Shown here in pieces: positions 11,136 to 21,949 of a stretch of 64,000 nt of DNA. Location of the stretch: contig CAUWAG010000011.1 in the NCBI GenBank assembly GCA_963556695.1, forward strand, positions 744,001 to 808,000. Direction: 5' to 3'. Position 1 is the first letter of the stretch. Every line of letters begins with the position of its first letter. The translations under genes were made by a program, and so were the position numbers. A model generated the notes under the pieces. The model saw only the letters and a list, made by a program, of their open reading frames with translations. It had not been told where the DNA came from and did no database searches. This DNA comes from Anthostomella pinea (taxonomy: Eukaryota > Ascomycota > Sordariomycetes > Xylariales > Xylariaceae).

Positions 11136-11832
11136 TCAGGGACGTCCATCGGTATGCCCCGAAGCCTGGAGATGGTTAACGCCTGCATGAGAGAGACCAG
11201 TAGCTGTTGAATGGGAGCCGGAAATAGACACCGGAAGATCTCCAGTGGGGCAGAAACGCACAGGGCATCTGACCCACCCAGAAGATAGATCATCAATTCC
11301 TGCACGCTCAAGGGGTGAAGGAGAAGAAGAAAAAGACAACACACTTGACAACCTGCACATTCTGAACTCGCTTGCATCTGACAGTAGCAAAACGTCGTTG
11401 GAGCCTTAGCTTTGCTTCTTTGCCTGTTCGAAAGTATTATTTAACCGCGGCGGAGGTCCATCTGCCAAAGATCATGATCTCTTCTTCGGAAAGACTAAGG
11501 TCGGCAGCGTGCTAAGCTGCACCCTTGCGAAAGCTATGCCTCTTGTAAACGCCGGTAGGTACTCCAAGGCGGATAAGGCGGTTTTCAAGGATCTTGAGAG
11601 CGCATGTGCGAGTAAAGGACCAGAGGTGAGCGTGAATAAAGGTTTGTAGCTCATGTTCTTCTAGGAGCGGCAACCTTACCGGAGGAGGTTCCCTATGTAG
11701 CGAACGGGGCATGCTTCGTTGCCGGTTGCGGGGATTATGATATTTACTTCTTTTCGGTCTTAATCCATCTTGGTAGCCCTTAATAGAAGCATACAATGAT
11801 CCTTGTCTAAGGTGGGCGTGATATGTAAAGGG
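11136..11832 (-). pseudogene. Tyrosine recombinase (Crypton-like) C-terminal remnant
   Basis: Read on the minus strand, the frame contains YKRHSFRKGAA, then HAADLSLSEEEIMIFGRW and a Tyr followed by Phe. This matches the catalytic His-x-x-Arg block, the H/W-type helix and the nucleophile region of tyrosine recombinases such as fungal Cryptons. Two stops interrupt it (after KGAA and before YF), the first consistent with CAG to TAG. A 179-bp solo LTR (11205-11383) splits the C terminus; without it and one target duplication the frame runs on to a stop at 11136. The N-terminal part is lost beyond a second LTR at 11833. The recombinase subfamily is uncertain. Confidence 0.68.
11205..11383 (-). repeat. 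Solo LTR, family E (179 bp)
   Basis: Begins TGTTGAATGG, ends TCTGACA and is flanked by perfect 5-bp duplications GTAGC (11200-11204, 11384-11388). It is closely similar to 57468-57649. Confidence 0.85.
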
Positions 11833-11989
11833 TGTCATGGTCTGGTATAGGTAGCCCATGTGGTGAGTCCTGGAGCCCGGACATGAGTACATGTACCACC
11901 ATTGAATGTCAAGCTGCCACGCTTGATATTCGACATTCTTTTGGGAGAAACAGCCGTGGCATGGTGGTTATGGTGAGCGTTCCGTCACA
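11833..11989 (+). repeat. Solo LTR, family A (157 bp)
   Basis: Begins TGTCATGG, ends CCGTCACA, and is flanked by AAGGG on both sides (11828-11832, 11990-11994). It is an inverted, near-identical relative of 20447-20603. It marks the left border of the AT-rich block. Confidence 0.88.
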
Positions 11990-13192
11990 AAGGGGTTAAA
12001 TTATTTATAACGAAAGCGGTATTAGTTTTATAAAGCATTTTTAAAGTGTACGACATCGTTAAATTAAAAAAGCCGTGTTATATTATATTAAAGGCTGCGT
12101 TTATTATTGTTATATCGTTTAAATGCTTTTTTTAATGGCTTTATTATTACATAGTTAAAGGAATATATAATATAGCAAAAGAGGGTTCTTAATGCTAGGA
12201 CGTTTAAGATGAAAAAAGACTAATTTCGTACCTTAAATTATATAGCAAAAGTAATTATCTTTAAAGATTATAATATTAAGCCTAAGATCGACGTGAATAA
12301 AGCGAAGTGTTAAGAGATATCTCGATATTATATCGCCTTAAACGCGTTTATAACCGAGCTTATTATACGCCTTCGTAATGATTTATTTTACAAGTGCCGT
12401 AGTTATAGCTAGTTAAAAAGGGTAGCGGTGTTCGCGGCACCACTTTTCGTAAAAGCGTACGGCCATGTCGTAACCACTACGTGTTTTTGAGTACAGCCCT
12501 ACTTATAAAAGGGTAACTTAGCGCTTATCGGTAATAATATAAGCTATACATTAAGCGAATTTAATGAAAGGCATTACAAAAAAGGCATAAATTAATCATA
12601 ATAGGTTAAAAAGCTTGTAAAAGTGCGTTTACTAATGTGTTTTCTTTAGTAGTAATTCGTTTTATTTAATAAGTAACGTACTTTAAAGCGTAATGAACTA
12701 AGATATCACGGAAAGTATTTATTAAAGCCTTGCCGCCAACAGTATTATTAAGAAAACCGCTTTTTACAGTAGTGTTATTTATATAAATAATAACCGTGGC
12801 GTTTTATTAAAGGTGGGTTTAAAAATGAAAAGCTTATTAAATAACTATTAACTCGTTCGTGTTAATAAAAAGCGCTTTTTTAACGGTTATAAGTGGGTTT
12901 TAAAAAACTTGAAAGATTAAAATAAGGACGTTTTCACTTTAATTAAACAAGGTAGGGGTTTCTTAGTATTAAAAGCCGCCGATGTTATATAAAAAAAAAG
13001 TTCGTAAATACGTAGTATACGGGTTGATATAAGTCGATTAATAAGTGCATGCCGATAAAGCGTTTAAGATAGTCCCGCTATTAAATTAAATTATTTATAA
13101 TCCTTAAAAAAAATGCGGTAAGCTTGTAAATTATTAAAGCTGTTAATAAAGCCGAACGTATATATAAAGTACAAGCAGCCAAGAGGAACTAT

Positions 13193-13415
13193 TGTGACGG
13201 CTGTGGCGGCCTGCACAGACCTTCCCACATGACAAGTGGATACCTCCCAATAGGGGAAGGATCTGACCAGAGGATCCCCTTAAAGGGGCAACCTCCCACT
13301 GTACCTATCTCTCTCTCTCTCTTCCTTTCCTCTCTAGTCTTGATATTCTTGTCAATAGAGTAATAGCTGCTTGCTGCCGGCCATGTCCCAGCTCTTCAGT
13401 ACGCTCGCCGTGACA
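13193..13415 (+). repeat. Solo LTR, family B (223 bp)
   Basis: TGTGACGG...CGTGACA flanked by ACTAT on both sides (13188-13192, 13416-13420). Related, in opposite orientation, to 19871-20082 and 26333-26546. Contains a TCTCTC tract. Confidence 0.88.
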
Positions 13416-13769
13416 ACTATCGTTAATAAAAAGCAAAATAGCCTGTTATTTTCACTGCTTAATTGCGAGTAAATATAAGTCAAAGTAGCATCTTTATTAC
13501 TATTCTTAAGCCTTAGCGAGTTTTTTAATCGAAGATGTGCAACTATTAGTTTCGTATCGATTTCGATGCTGAGAACCTTAAATGTAATGCTTTTATCGTC
13601 TTTCGACGTGTTCTAAAAAAGGCCGAGCATATAAAAAATCTTAAAGTACACGCTATATATATATGGGATAATATCGAAGATTTAAGATAAAAGGATAAAG
13701 ATAAAGTCGTTTAAGTAATATAAGAAAAAGATACGGTGTAATAAGGTTGCGAGCATTTAATAAAGTGCT

Positions 13770-13971
13770 TGTGGGAACAGGCTTGAACGATCAATCATAA
13801 TACTCGAGTATGGGGTCAAGGTCATTATGTTGCTGATAGTTGGATTGTGAAGTCTAGCTGGACCTGCAGGTCTGGCTAAGTGACCTCACAATCTGGTATC
13901 TAATCTCTTATCTAATCATACATGTGGGTTCTGTATGGATGGTTGGACTGTGGAATCACATGGATCCAACA
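13770..13971 (+). repeat. Solo LTR, family C (202 bp)
   Basis: TGTGGGAACAGG...GGATCCAACA flanked by GTGCT on both sides (13765-13769, 13972-13976). Related to 24107-24310 and to the RIPed copy at 17274-18637. Confidence 0.87.
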
Positions 13972-15214
13972 GTGCTTTTATAAATGGGTTAAATAAAATT
14001 AAGATAGTTCGAAGGTTAAACAGTAAGTAGTTTTTATAATAGTGTTTTCTTCGCTAAGTAAGGACTAAAGCTAGCAATGTTATAATAATACGAGGATACG
14101 TCGAAAGGCGTTTTTAAGGTAAATTTTAATAAAGTAATAGCCTCGGCTAATAGCCTTTAAAAGGTTAAAAATATTAGTACTCGCGGCGTACTTTAAGATA
14201 CCGTTTAGTTATAATATCATATCGTTAACTAAGCGTTTAAATAAGTAAGATAAGTGATAAATATATCGAAATTCACTGTCGCTTTTCTTAACCACCTTCA
14301 GAAAAAAAGAAATAAAAAGTATTAATAAAGATAAAAAAAGAAGTAAAATTTTTGAAGCTTAAGATCTTTATCGATTTATCGTCGATAGCGGAAAGGTTCT
14401 TTACAGCCATAATTGAATTAAGTGTAAGTTTAACCTAAAAGCCTTATATAATGCCGAGTAAAGCCTTATAAGCAAAGATATTATAAACATGACGTTTTAA
14501 GTTTTTAAGGTATTTAAAAAGGCTTCTTTGCTGGTTTTTTAATAAAAAAGTCTTGAAAATTCGATTGAATATACGTTGCTAAGGTTAAAAGTTTTAAAAA
14601 GAAGGTTTATATTAATTTAAGGTCTTTTTTTCGCGGTTTCTTACGTAAAGAGTAGCTATATTACGAAGGGCACGGATTCAAATGGTATAAAGTGTTCGCC
14701 TTTCTTTATAGCTATAAAAGCGGCATTTAATCGTTACTTCTTTAGCTTTTTTTCGCAATTTCGCCGTGGATAATTGCCGCCGTAGTTTAAGCACTTATAA
14801 GCTTTTTAATAAGCAAGATTCGCGTCGCCGAAGCCGTTATATCGTTTATAAAAAACGAAGAAGTTACTTAAGTTTTTTAACTTACTACTACTAAGGTTAT
14901 CACCTTTAAAAGTTATTAAGGGTTTTTAAGGTTTTCGTTTACGAAAAGTTGCCCTTTTGAGATAAGGTTAAGGTTGCGCCACCGGTTTACCACGTGCGGC
15001 TTAATTATAAAAAAAGCCATTTATATTTTAACGTATAAAAACACCAGTATGGCCTTATAAATCATGGCTTTTTATCAGACGTAAACAAAAAACTACAGTA
15101 TCGATATAAAGACGTTTAAATAGGTGTTACTTAAGGAGATACTTGTTTAAGTCGTAAAAAGGTCCGTATGAATAAATACTAACTTAAAAAGCAGTAAGCT
15201 TAAAGGGCTATATC

Positions 15215-15469
15215 TGTCACGAAGCGTAAATAGGATGAGGACATAAAAGTCCTGATTGCACTACCTACGTGTAAGAATCTCTTGGTGGGGAGGGAAAGAA
15301 GGATCTGACCCGCCAGCCAATTCTGGTGGGATTAATGATCCTTCCATCCGCCCCACTATTACCTAGCCTAGTACAGTTGTGGCCACACGTCTTGTGCGCC
15401 AGGTCATGTGATGCTGCGCACAGGCCACCCTGATGGGTTGACAGACTTCCAGGAGGTCAGACCGTCACA
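15215..15469 (+). repeat. Solo LTR, family D (255 bp)
   Basis: TGTCACGAAG...ACCGTCACA flanked by ATATC on both sides (15210-15214, 15470-15474). The only copy seen in the window, and GC-normal inside RIPed DNA. Confidence 0.82.
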
Positions 15470-16689
15470 ATATCTTTTTAAAGTGTTTAATTTTCTTTTT
15501 AACGATAAAGATTTAAAGCTTACCGTTCTTAGGTTTAATTTCTTCGTTATTAACGCTATTATTATAAGATGCTAGCTTAATTTTAAAAAGGTTTAAAGAC
15601 TTAAACTTATTTAAAGAGATTTAATAAATAATCCTTAAGTCGACCTCGAGGTGCTTAGTAAAAGTTATAATTACAATGCTTAAATACTTACGTAGTATGT
15701 TCTTAAAGTGCGATGTTAAGGCGTCGATAAAGGTTATTAACGCTGACAAGGCGTTAAGCATTGCCTTATAACGGTTAACTTTTATAACGTAAATAACGTT
15801 TTTTAACATCAAGTACTTCCTTTTTTTAAGCATTAATAAAAGCGTCGTTTTATATGTTAATTTTCGTTTATTTGAAGTCTTTATCTTAAAATTCTTTATT
15901 TTTAAGGTTGGTTTTTTTTTAGATAGCAAGGCTAAGAATTAAGGTACGAGTGGAAACCGAGATTTCGAGTAAGGGAACTAATATTTTCTAAGTAAATAAA
16001 GGTATCGAAGCCAAAGTAAGGGTAGGTATAAGAGGAAAGATCAAAGTTAAGGACTTTAATGGTTAAAAAACCCTAGTGTTAAACGAACGAAGAGATAATC
16101 TCTTCCTGGTCTTCGTCTTTACGCACAATTCGTGCTTAGATTTAAGCTTCGAGCGGTTAAAATCATTAGAGTCGCCTTTAAAAGAAATTCACCTTGTATT
16201 TACCTTTGCTTTGTTTCTATTCGTCGTTTTTGAGTGTAAAATCTTACTTAAAAGCGCCGGCAGGCTTTTTAAAAAGGTCTTTAAATAAAGAATCTTACAT
16301 CGTCCTCGAATTATATATAGCTAGTATTAAAGTGTGTAGAATGAATCGAAGATAACGAAAATGGCTTTAAATTGAAAAGAAAAGATAATTCAAAGGTAAA
16401 AGGTTAAAAAAACGATATTTAATGTTATTTTAAATATAGATATAATAAATATAAATAGAAGAGAAAAAGCTAACTAAGGTAACGAGCCGTTATTCTAAAT
16501 AAGCATTTATTAGGCCGAGCCTTATATATTAACCGGCTAATAACCGGTTAGCAGCCGACTAGCGCCTTGTTACTAGCCGTAAGCCTTATTAGCTCGGCAT
16601 TACACCTTTATAAACCTTAATATAAAAGAACCTTTAATTTTCGTTCTATTAAGATTATTTTTTCATTGTCTTAATTTACTTTTTCTCCT

Positions 16690-17273
16690 TTTTTTTAAAA
16701 TGCCTAGTTTTACCATGTGGCTTTAAGTTAACAACGCGATTAACGACGTTTTTAAAGCTAGGTCCTTTTATAACGCTTTAAAGATTAAGCACGTTGAAAA
16801 GACCTATTTACGTAATAAGATTATCGGTGTACGATTACATAAAGAGGGTGTAAGGCGTTTTAAAAGCTAATTAAGAAATAAAAAGACTATTTAGCCGATT
16901 AAGTGATTAGTTCAAAAGAACTAAGGCTTTTACCACTAGTTTTACGCTTTTACTTATACGTTTAACACATTTTACGGCATAATAACCTTAATTTAACCAT
17001 CGAATATTCTTAATATCGCCGCTTTTTAGCTAGAAACCCCCTTGTTAGAACTATAAAAAGCCGCTTAATCAAGTATAAGCGCGTAAATAAAACTTTTTTT
17101 TAATAATATTAAGCTGGTTTTCAATCAACTTAACAACTCTTTTCTTCGCTTTATTTTTCTCAAGTACACTTATAACGTTAACGAGATTAAAATGAGGAAA
17201 TGCATTGATAATAACGATATAGTTATTAAAGATGCCTACAAAAAGGTTAATATTAATAAAGACAGTTAAATTT
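16690..17273 (+). mobile_element. RIP-degraded pogo/Fot1 element, copy 1 (5' part)
   Basis: After an ATG near 16700, the plus frame shows the ghost of a pogo transposase N terminus: NNAINDVFKARSFYNALKIK, then a Tc5/CENP-B-like region riddled with stops. The same sequence recurs inverted in 24311-26865. It is cut off by the family-C LTR at 17274. Confidence 0.6.
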
Positions 17274-17439
17274 TATTAAAATAAGCTTAATTGAGTTATT
17301 ATAATACTCGAGTATAGGTTAGAGTTTATAATGTTACAAATGGTTTGAATTAAAAGGTCTAGCTAGATTTACAAGTCTAATTAAGTAACCTTATAATACA
17401 AGAGTCATTCTCTTGTTTAATTATATATATATAAGTTTA

Positions 17440-18595
17440 ACATGGATGACAAGCGAGCGGCAATTACAAGCGAACGGCAACTTTTTACCAGCCACCTAAC
17501 CTTTCAATCAAGGCTCCTAATTGATCAACCAATAATAATGGCATTGCGTTATAGCGAATCAGACTTACAGCTTGCTGTCCAAGCTAAGCGACGCGACCCT
17601 TATATTACTATTGACAAGCCTTCTAAGACTTTCCATATCACATATAATACATTGAAGGCTAGAATCGCCGGCCGACCATCACGACGGGATAGCATACCCA
17701 ATACTTTGAAACTTACGGTTTTCGAAGAGAATATCATTCTTTCCTTCATTCTTGATCTGGATGCGCGAGCATTTCCACCCTGGCACAGTTATGTTGAAGA
17801 TATGGCGAATCAATTGTTGGCAGCGCATGGGGATGAACGCGTTGGAAGTAACTGGACGCAGAACTTCATTAAACGCACACCAGGCCTCTGGACGCATTTT
17901 CATCGGAAGATGGACTACCAGAGGGTCTTGAACCAAGATCCAGACGCGTATTGCGTGTGGTTTTGGGCAGTCGCGAAACATGGTATCCAAGATACAAACA
18001 CCGTCGCCAGACCCCAATCTGCCACCCACTACTTGGACTTTAAAGACGCCTACCACCATCAACAAAGCGGTAAACCAGTCGGTTTATATCCGAAATTGAG
18101 TAAGAAACCACCAGGGAAGCTCACCTACATCAATAGTTGATGCGTTGAGCTCATTTTTAAAGGCTACATACGGTCTTATGCACAAGGTCGCTTTGGTTGA
18201 TTCCCAGGTCCGTGAGCTAGAGGAGGCCAATCATCTACTAAGTAAACACTGAAAGACAAAAAACAAACGTCTAGTGAAAGAAGGAATACTTTTTGTTAAA
18301 AATGCAGTAGTTCTCCGGGCTGTAAAGGATGGTAATGAGCTGGCAAGAGAGGAAATAGGTGAAGGTAGTCGTCGTTTAAGGAGGGCGGCAGTGCATGAGC
18401 AACATTGTGACGTTTACGGCAACACTGGCCATAATACGCGAACTTGTACAATAGAGATAGAAACGTCTAAAGAAGAAGAATCCAATTAATTAGATTGAAT
18501 TAAATGCGTTGTGGTTGAGTTACTTGACATGTCGTTTGGAAGGTTAGTGAAAAGTTGCCGTTCGCTTGTAATTGCCGCTCGCTTGTCATCCACGT
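17440..18595 (+). mobile_element. Internally deleted Fot1/pogo element, 1156 bp, not RIPed
   Basis: Inverted ends of about 46 bp (ACATGGATGACAAGCGAGCG on the left, the same with one change on the right) are flanked by TA (17438-17439, 18596-18597). The inside encodes the DNA-binding half of a pogo-type transposase and a short C-terminal remnant, with the DDE core missing. Composition is normal although every neighbouring base is AT-degraded, so it arrived after RIP of its target. Confidence 0.88.
17442..18489 (+). pseudogene. Pogo transposase lacking the catalytic core
   Basis: An open frame 17442-18140 (232 codons) starts inside the left inverted repeat. It has a psq-type helix-turn-helix (YSESDLQLAVQAKRRDPYIT...TLKARIAGR, residues about 38-78). 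A Tc5/CENP-B-type second DNA-binding region with FPPWHSYVEDMANQLLAAHG follows (residues about 111-130), then a KMDYQRV linker. The sequence then jumps, out of frame, to the usual C-terminal part (ELAREEIGEG...) ending with a Cys/His cluster (CDVYGNTGHNTRTC) at about 18406-18447. All DDE residues are absent. The truncated protein could still bind inverted repeats, but this is inference. Confidence 0.82.
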
Positions 18596-19870
18596 TAATA
18601 TAAATAGTTTATAAGCTAAAATTGCATAGATTTAATATAAGATACTTTCTCTCTTATTATTGCGATTTTATTAAATTATTTATCTAGGCGATCTTAACGT
18701 TAAACTTAACCTTTAACTCGAACTGTAATCTTATTATTAAAAACAAGACTATTAAAGGCTTTGTTTAAAAACGACTTAGTTATCCAGTTAATGAGATTGA
18801 TTTTACTACAGATTTATTAGAATTCTATGAATTTCAATTGTGTAAAATTATCAAAGTGTTATAACGTCGATTATTAAACACTTTTTAATAGTAGTGCCTA
18901 GCTTAATAAGGCATTAATATAACGACTATAAGTCTATATAAAGGATTAAAGAGATCGTATATAGTTTAAGACGTTAGTAAATAGTTGCTAGTGTACAGTG
19001 GATTATATATCCGTAATTATAGCCGGTAACTATGCTATGGACTTTAAAGGCTAAAACGCTTTGTATAACTCTCTTATATTTAATAAAGGGCTAATGACTA
19101 GTGTTTCCTGTTAACTTAATGGAATTGTCTTACCGCTGCTAAATGATTTATTCCAGAGGATAATAATAAATTCGATTTATAGTAATAAGTCCTTGTTATT
19201 AGTGAATAATCCGTTTATAAGTATAAAGAGTTTAGTAGTAAATAAATTAATCGTTACGAATCGAAGTGCACGTGACTTAGTATTTAGTTGTTATTAAATA
19301 CGTTTATTTAACATCTTAACATCTTTATCAAAAGGTTTATAGGCTTAAGCTGTGAATAAATAGTCGAATACGGCTTTTGGTTAATAAATAAAAGTAATAT
19401 AAGCGCCTCTTGCTGGTTACTTAATAAATCTTTACGTGTAATTCTTATCACTTAGATTAATTAAGACAAGCTCATTAGCTTGTCCTTTGTATGCCGCTAT
19501 TAATGTCTTAGTTTAACAATTTGAGCGGCTTTTGTTACAGTCGCTAAAAAAAATTAGGATTAAACTAGGTTCGTAGTTTCGTTTTATAACCAGTCTTCTT
19601 CGTTTCGTCTTTTAAAAAAAAAAAAAAAACCGGTAGTGTTAATAATAAAGGTGTCGATAGTTTGAAAGGCTACGATAACGAAGTCGTTACTTTTTTCGTA
19701 ATAAAATAAATAAAGGTTATAAGCGGATGTTCTTATCTTTAGTTATTTTATAGTAAGCGAAGTATATATTATATTAATAATTCTTAGCTTTTACAATTTT
19801 GTATAAGGGTTAATCAACGCGAAGAATCGTAACCTTTAAATATTTCTTCTTTAGTTCATCAGGTAGGTAG

Positions 19871-20082
19871 TGTCACGGCGAGCATACTGGAGAGCTGGGA
19901 CATGGCCTGCAGCAAGCAGCTATTACTCTATTGACGAGAATATCAAGACTAGAGAGAAAAGGAAGAGAGAGAGAGATAGGTACAGTGGGAGGTTGCCCCT
20001 TTAAGGGGATCTTCTGATCAGATCCTTCCCTTATTAGGAAGTATCCACTTGTCATGTGGGAAGGTCTGTGCAGGCCGTCACA
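19871..20082 (-). repeat. Solo LTR, family B (212 bp)
   Basis: TGTCACGG...CCGTCACA flanked by GGTAG on both sides (19866-19870, 20083-20087). Opposite orientation to 13193-13415, same as 26333-26546. Confidence 0.88.
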
Positions 20083-20446
20083 GGTAGCTTATATAAAATA
20101 AGGCGATTTGTTAAGTGTTGTAACTACGTATAGGCTATTATAATATCTCGAGAAGCAGCGAGGCATCCTCGTTATCATAGAAACGGTATTAATACCATAG
20201 CTAGTCGCTAGCTACATTGTATAATCGTCGGAGCTTAAGTTATAATATCGTGCTTTTTATAATCGTTATATCTTTAAACGACAAGTTTACTCTTGTATAG
20301 GCGGTTTTTAGCGCCTTTAATAATATAGATAAAACGAGAGTTAAGAACTCGTATATGGTTGTAAATCTTACTATCGAATAAATTTAAAGGAAGCATTTTA
20401 TCGGTAAATGAAGAATTAATTTTAAGGATATTAAATTGCTTAAAAG

Positions 20447-20603
20447 TGTAACGGAACGCTCACTATAACCACCGTACCACGGCTGTTCCTCCCAAAAGGA
20501 TGTCGAATATCAAGCGTGGCAGCTTGACATTCAATGGTGGTACATGTACTCATGACCGGGCTCCAGGACTCACCACATGGGCTACCTGCACCAGACTATG
20601 ACA
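20447..20603 (-). repeat. Solo LTR, family A (157 bp)
   Basis: TGTAACGG...CTATGACA flanked by AAAAG on both sides (20442-20446, 20604-20608). Same length as, and inverted relative to, 11833-11989. Confidence 0.88.
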
Positions 20604-21949
20604 AAAAGGTGCTTTAACGATTATAATCCTGCCTTCCATCCGTGGTTTTTAAAGCGAGAGCGTGGTTAATACGCTCTATATACGAGAGAAAAATTCTATA
20701 TTTATATTATTAAACGAAGAAACTAGTATATGTAACGAGCCTTTTAACTTATAAGGCTAAAAGGTTTTATAGAGTTTATATTTCAAAGTAAGTTAATAGA
20801 AAAGATGATAAAGGCTTTTATTAATTAAAAACCACTTAGATGTTAAGGCTTAGTTTTAACTAGGTTTACTACGTAGTCGAGTCGTTAAGAGATTTTTCTT
20901 GCCTTAGTGTTAGTTAAGATGCTCAAATTAATTACTAAGGCAGAGATTATTTATCTATTTAACTGAGAAATGTTTATCCTTATATATTTAATCTTTCCTT
21001 TATTAATAAGGTGTTTTATCTTAAGATCACGGTGAACTTATAAGCTTAGATTACCGTGAGCCCGTGTGCCTAGATCATCCGTCACCTTATAAGCTTATAC
21101 TATTAATCACGTAATTCGTATCATTGTTATTTCGTGTGTAATGTTCCTTTAGCCCTTGGCTAATAAATTCTTATCTAGCCTTATTAAAGGCCGCTTCACT
21201 TATTAATTCGTAATATTATACCCCTTTTTTTTAAAGATCTTTATCCTTCAAGATAAATAATAGGTCTTATTGTGTTTTCTTTATTTTCCTTCCTTTTTTC
21301 ATTTAAATCTTCGTCGTTAACGCCGGTATATCGTTTCTAAGAAGAAAATTTATTTCGTATAGAGCTAAATAACGTTCCACCTAAGTTAAATTAATCGATA
21401 AACTAAGTTACGAAGCTATACTATGTTTTTACTCTTTCGATCGTTTCTTTAAATGCGAAGTAATAAATGGCGTTTTAAGTATGAATAGTATATATACGCT
21501 AGTCGTTCTTATGACAAACTCGGCGTTTCCTTACGGTCAGTTTAAAGATATCTTTCGAACATAATCCTTTTAAGCGCGAGAAGAAATAGTAAAAGAAAAG
21601 TTGCTTCGCACTCAGTGAGACTTAAACGACGCCGTGGCTTGCTTATTTCGACTGTAAAAGTAAAAGCGTTAGTTCAAGTCTTGTAAAGTTAAGCTTATTA
21701 AGGGCAGTTTTAATCGATAAATAAGTTTAAAAAGTAAAAGCGCTTTAAAAAAAATGAAAGCGTGTAAAGTTTATTATTATGGCGGCTCTTTATTCCTAAG
21801 GTGCCGTGAATATAGTTAACTAAGGCGCTTTAAGTCTTAACTTTAACCTTTCTTAAGTCGACCCTTCGCTTTTAAGCGTGGTTGATTAAGGGTTTAGTAA
21901 TAAAATATTTAACGTCTTTCGAATAGTTTTTAAAGTGTTTATTAAGTTT

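Larger units (their letters stand above)
17274..18637 (+). repeat. RIPed family-C LTR, split by a pogo-like element
   Basis: 17274-17439 and 18596-18637 together align with the family-C LTR, with many C-to-T and G-to-A changes (for example GTCTGGAATTGCATGG reads AGCTAAAATTGCATAG). The 1156-bp element at 17440-18595 lies inside it. Confidence 0.7.

Noticed and set aside
15621..15929. 102-codon minus ORF in AT-rich DNA
   Set aside because: Lys/Ile/Leu/Asn content of RIPed DNA; no identifiable domain, so not called a gene.
11833..20603. 11833-11989 and 20447-20603 as ends of one large inverted element
   Set aside because: Each copy has its own different 5-bp duplication (AAGGG, AAAAG), so they are independent solo LTRs.
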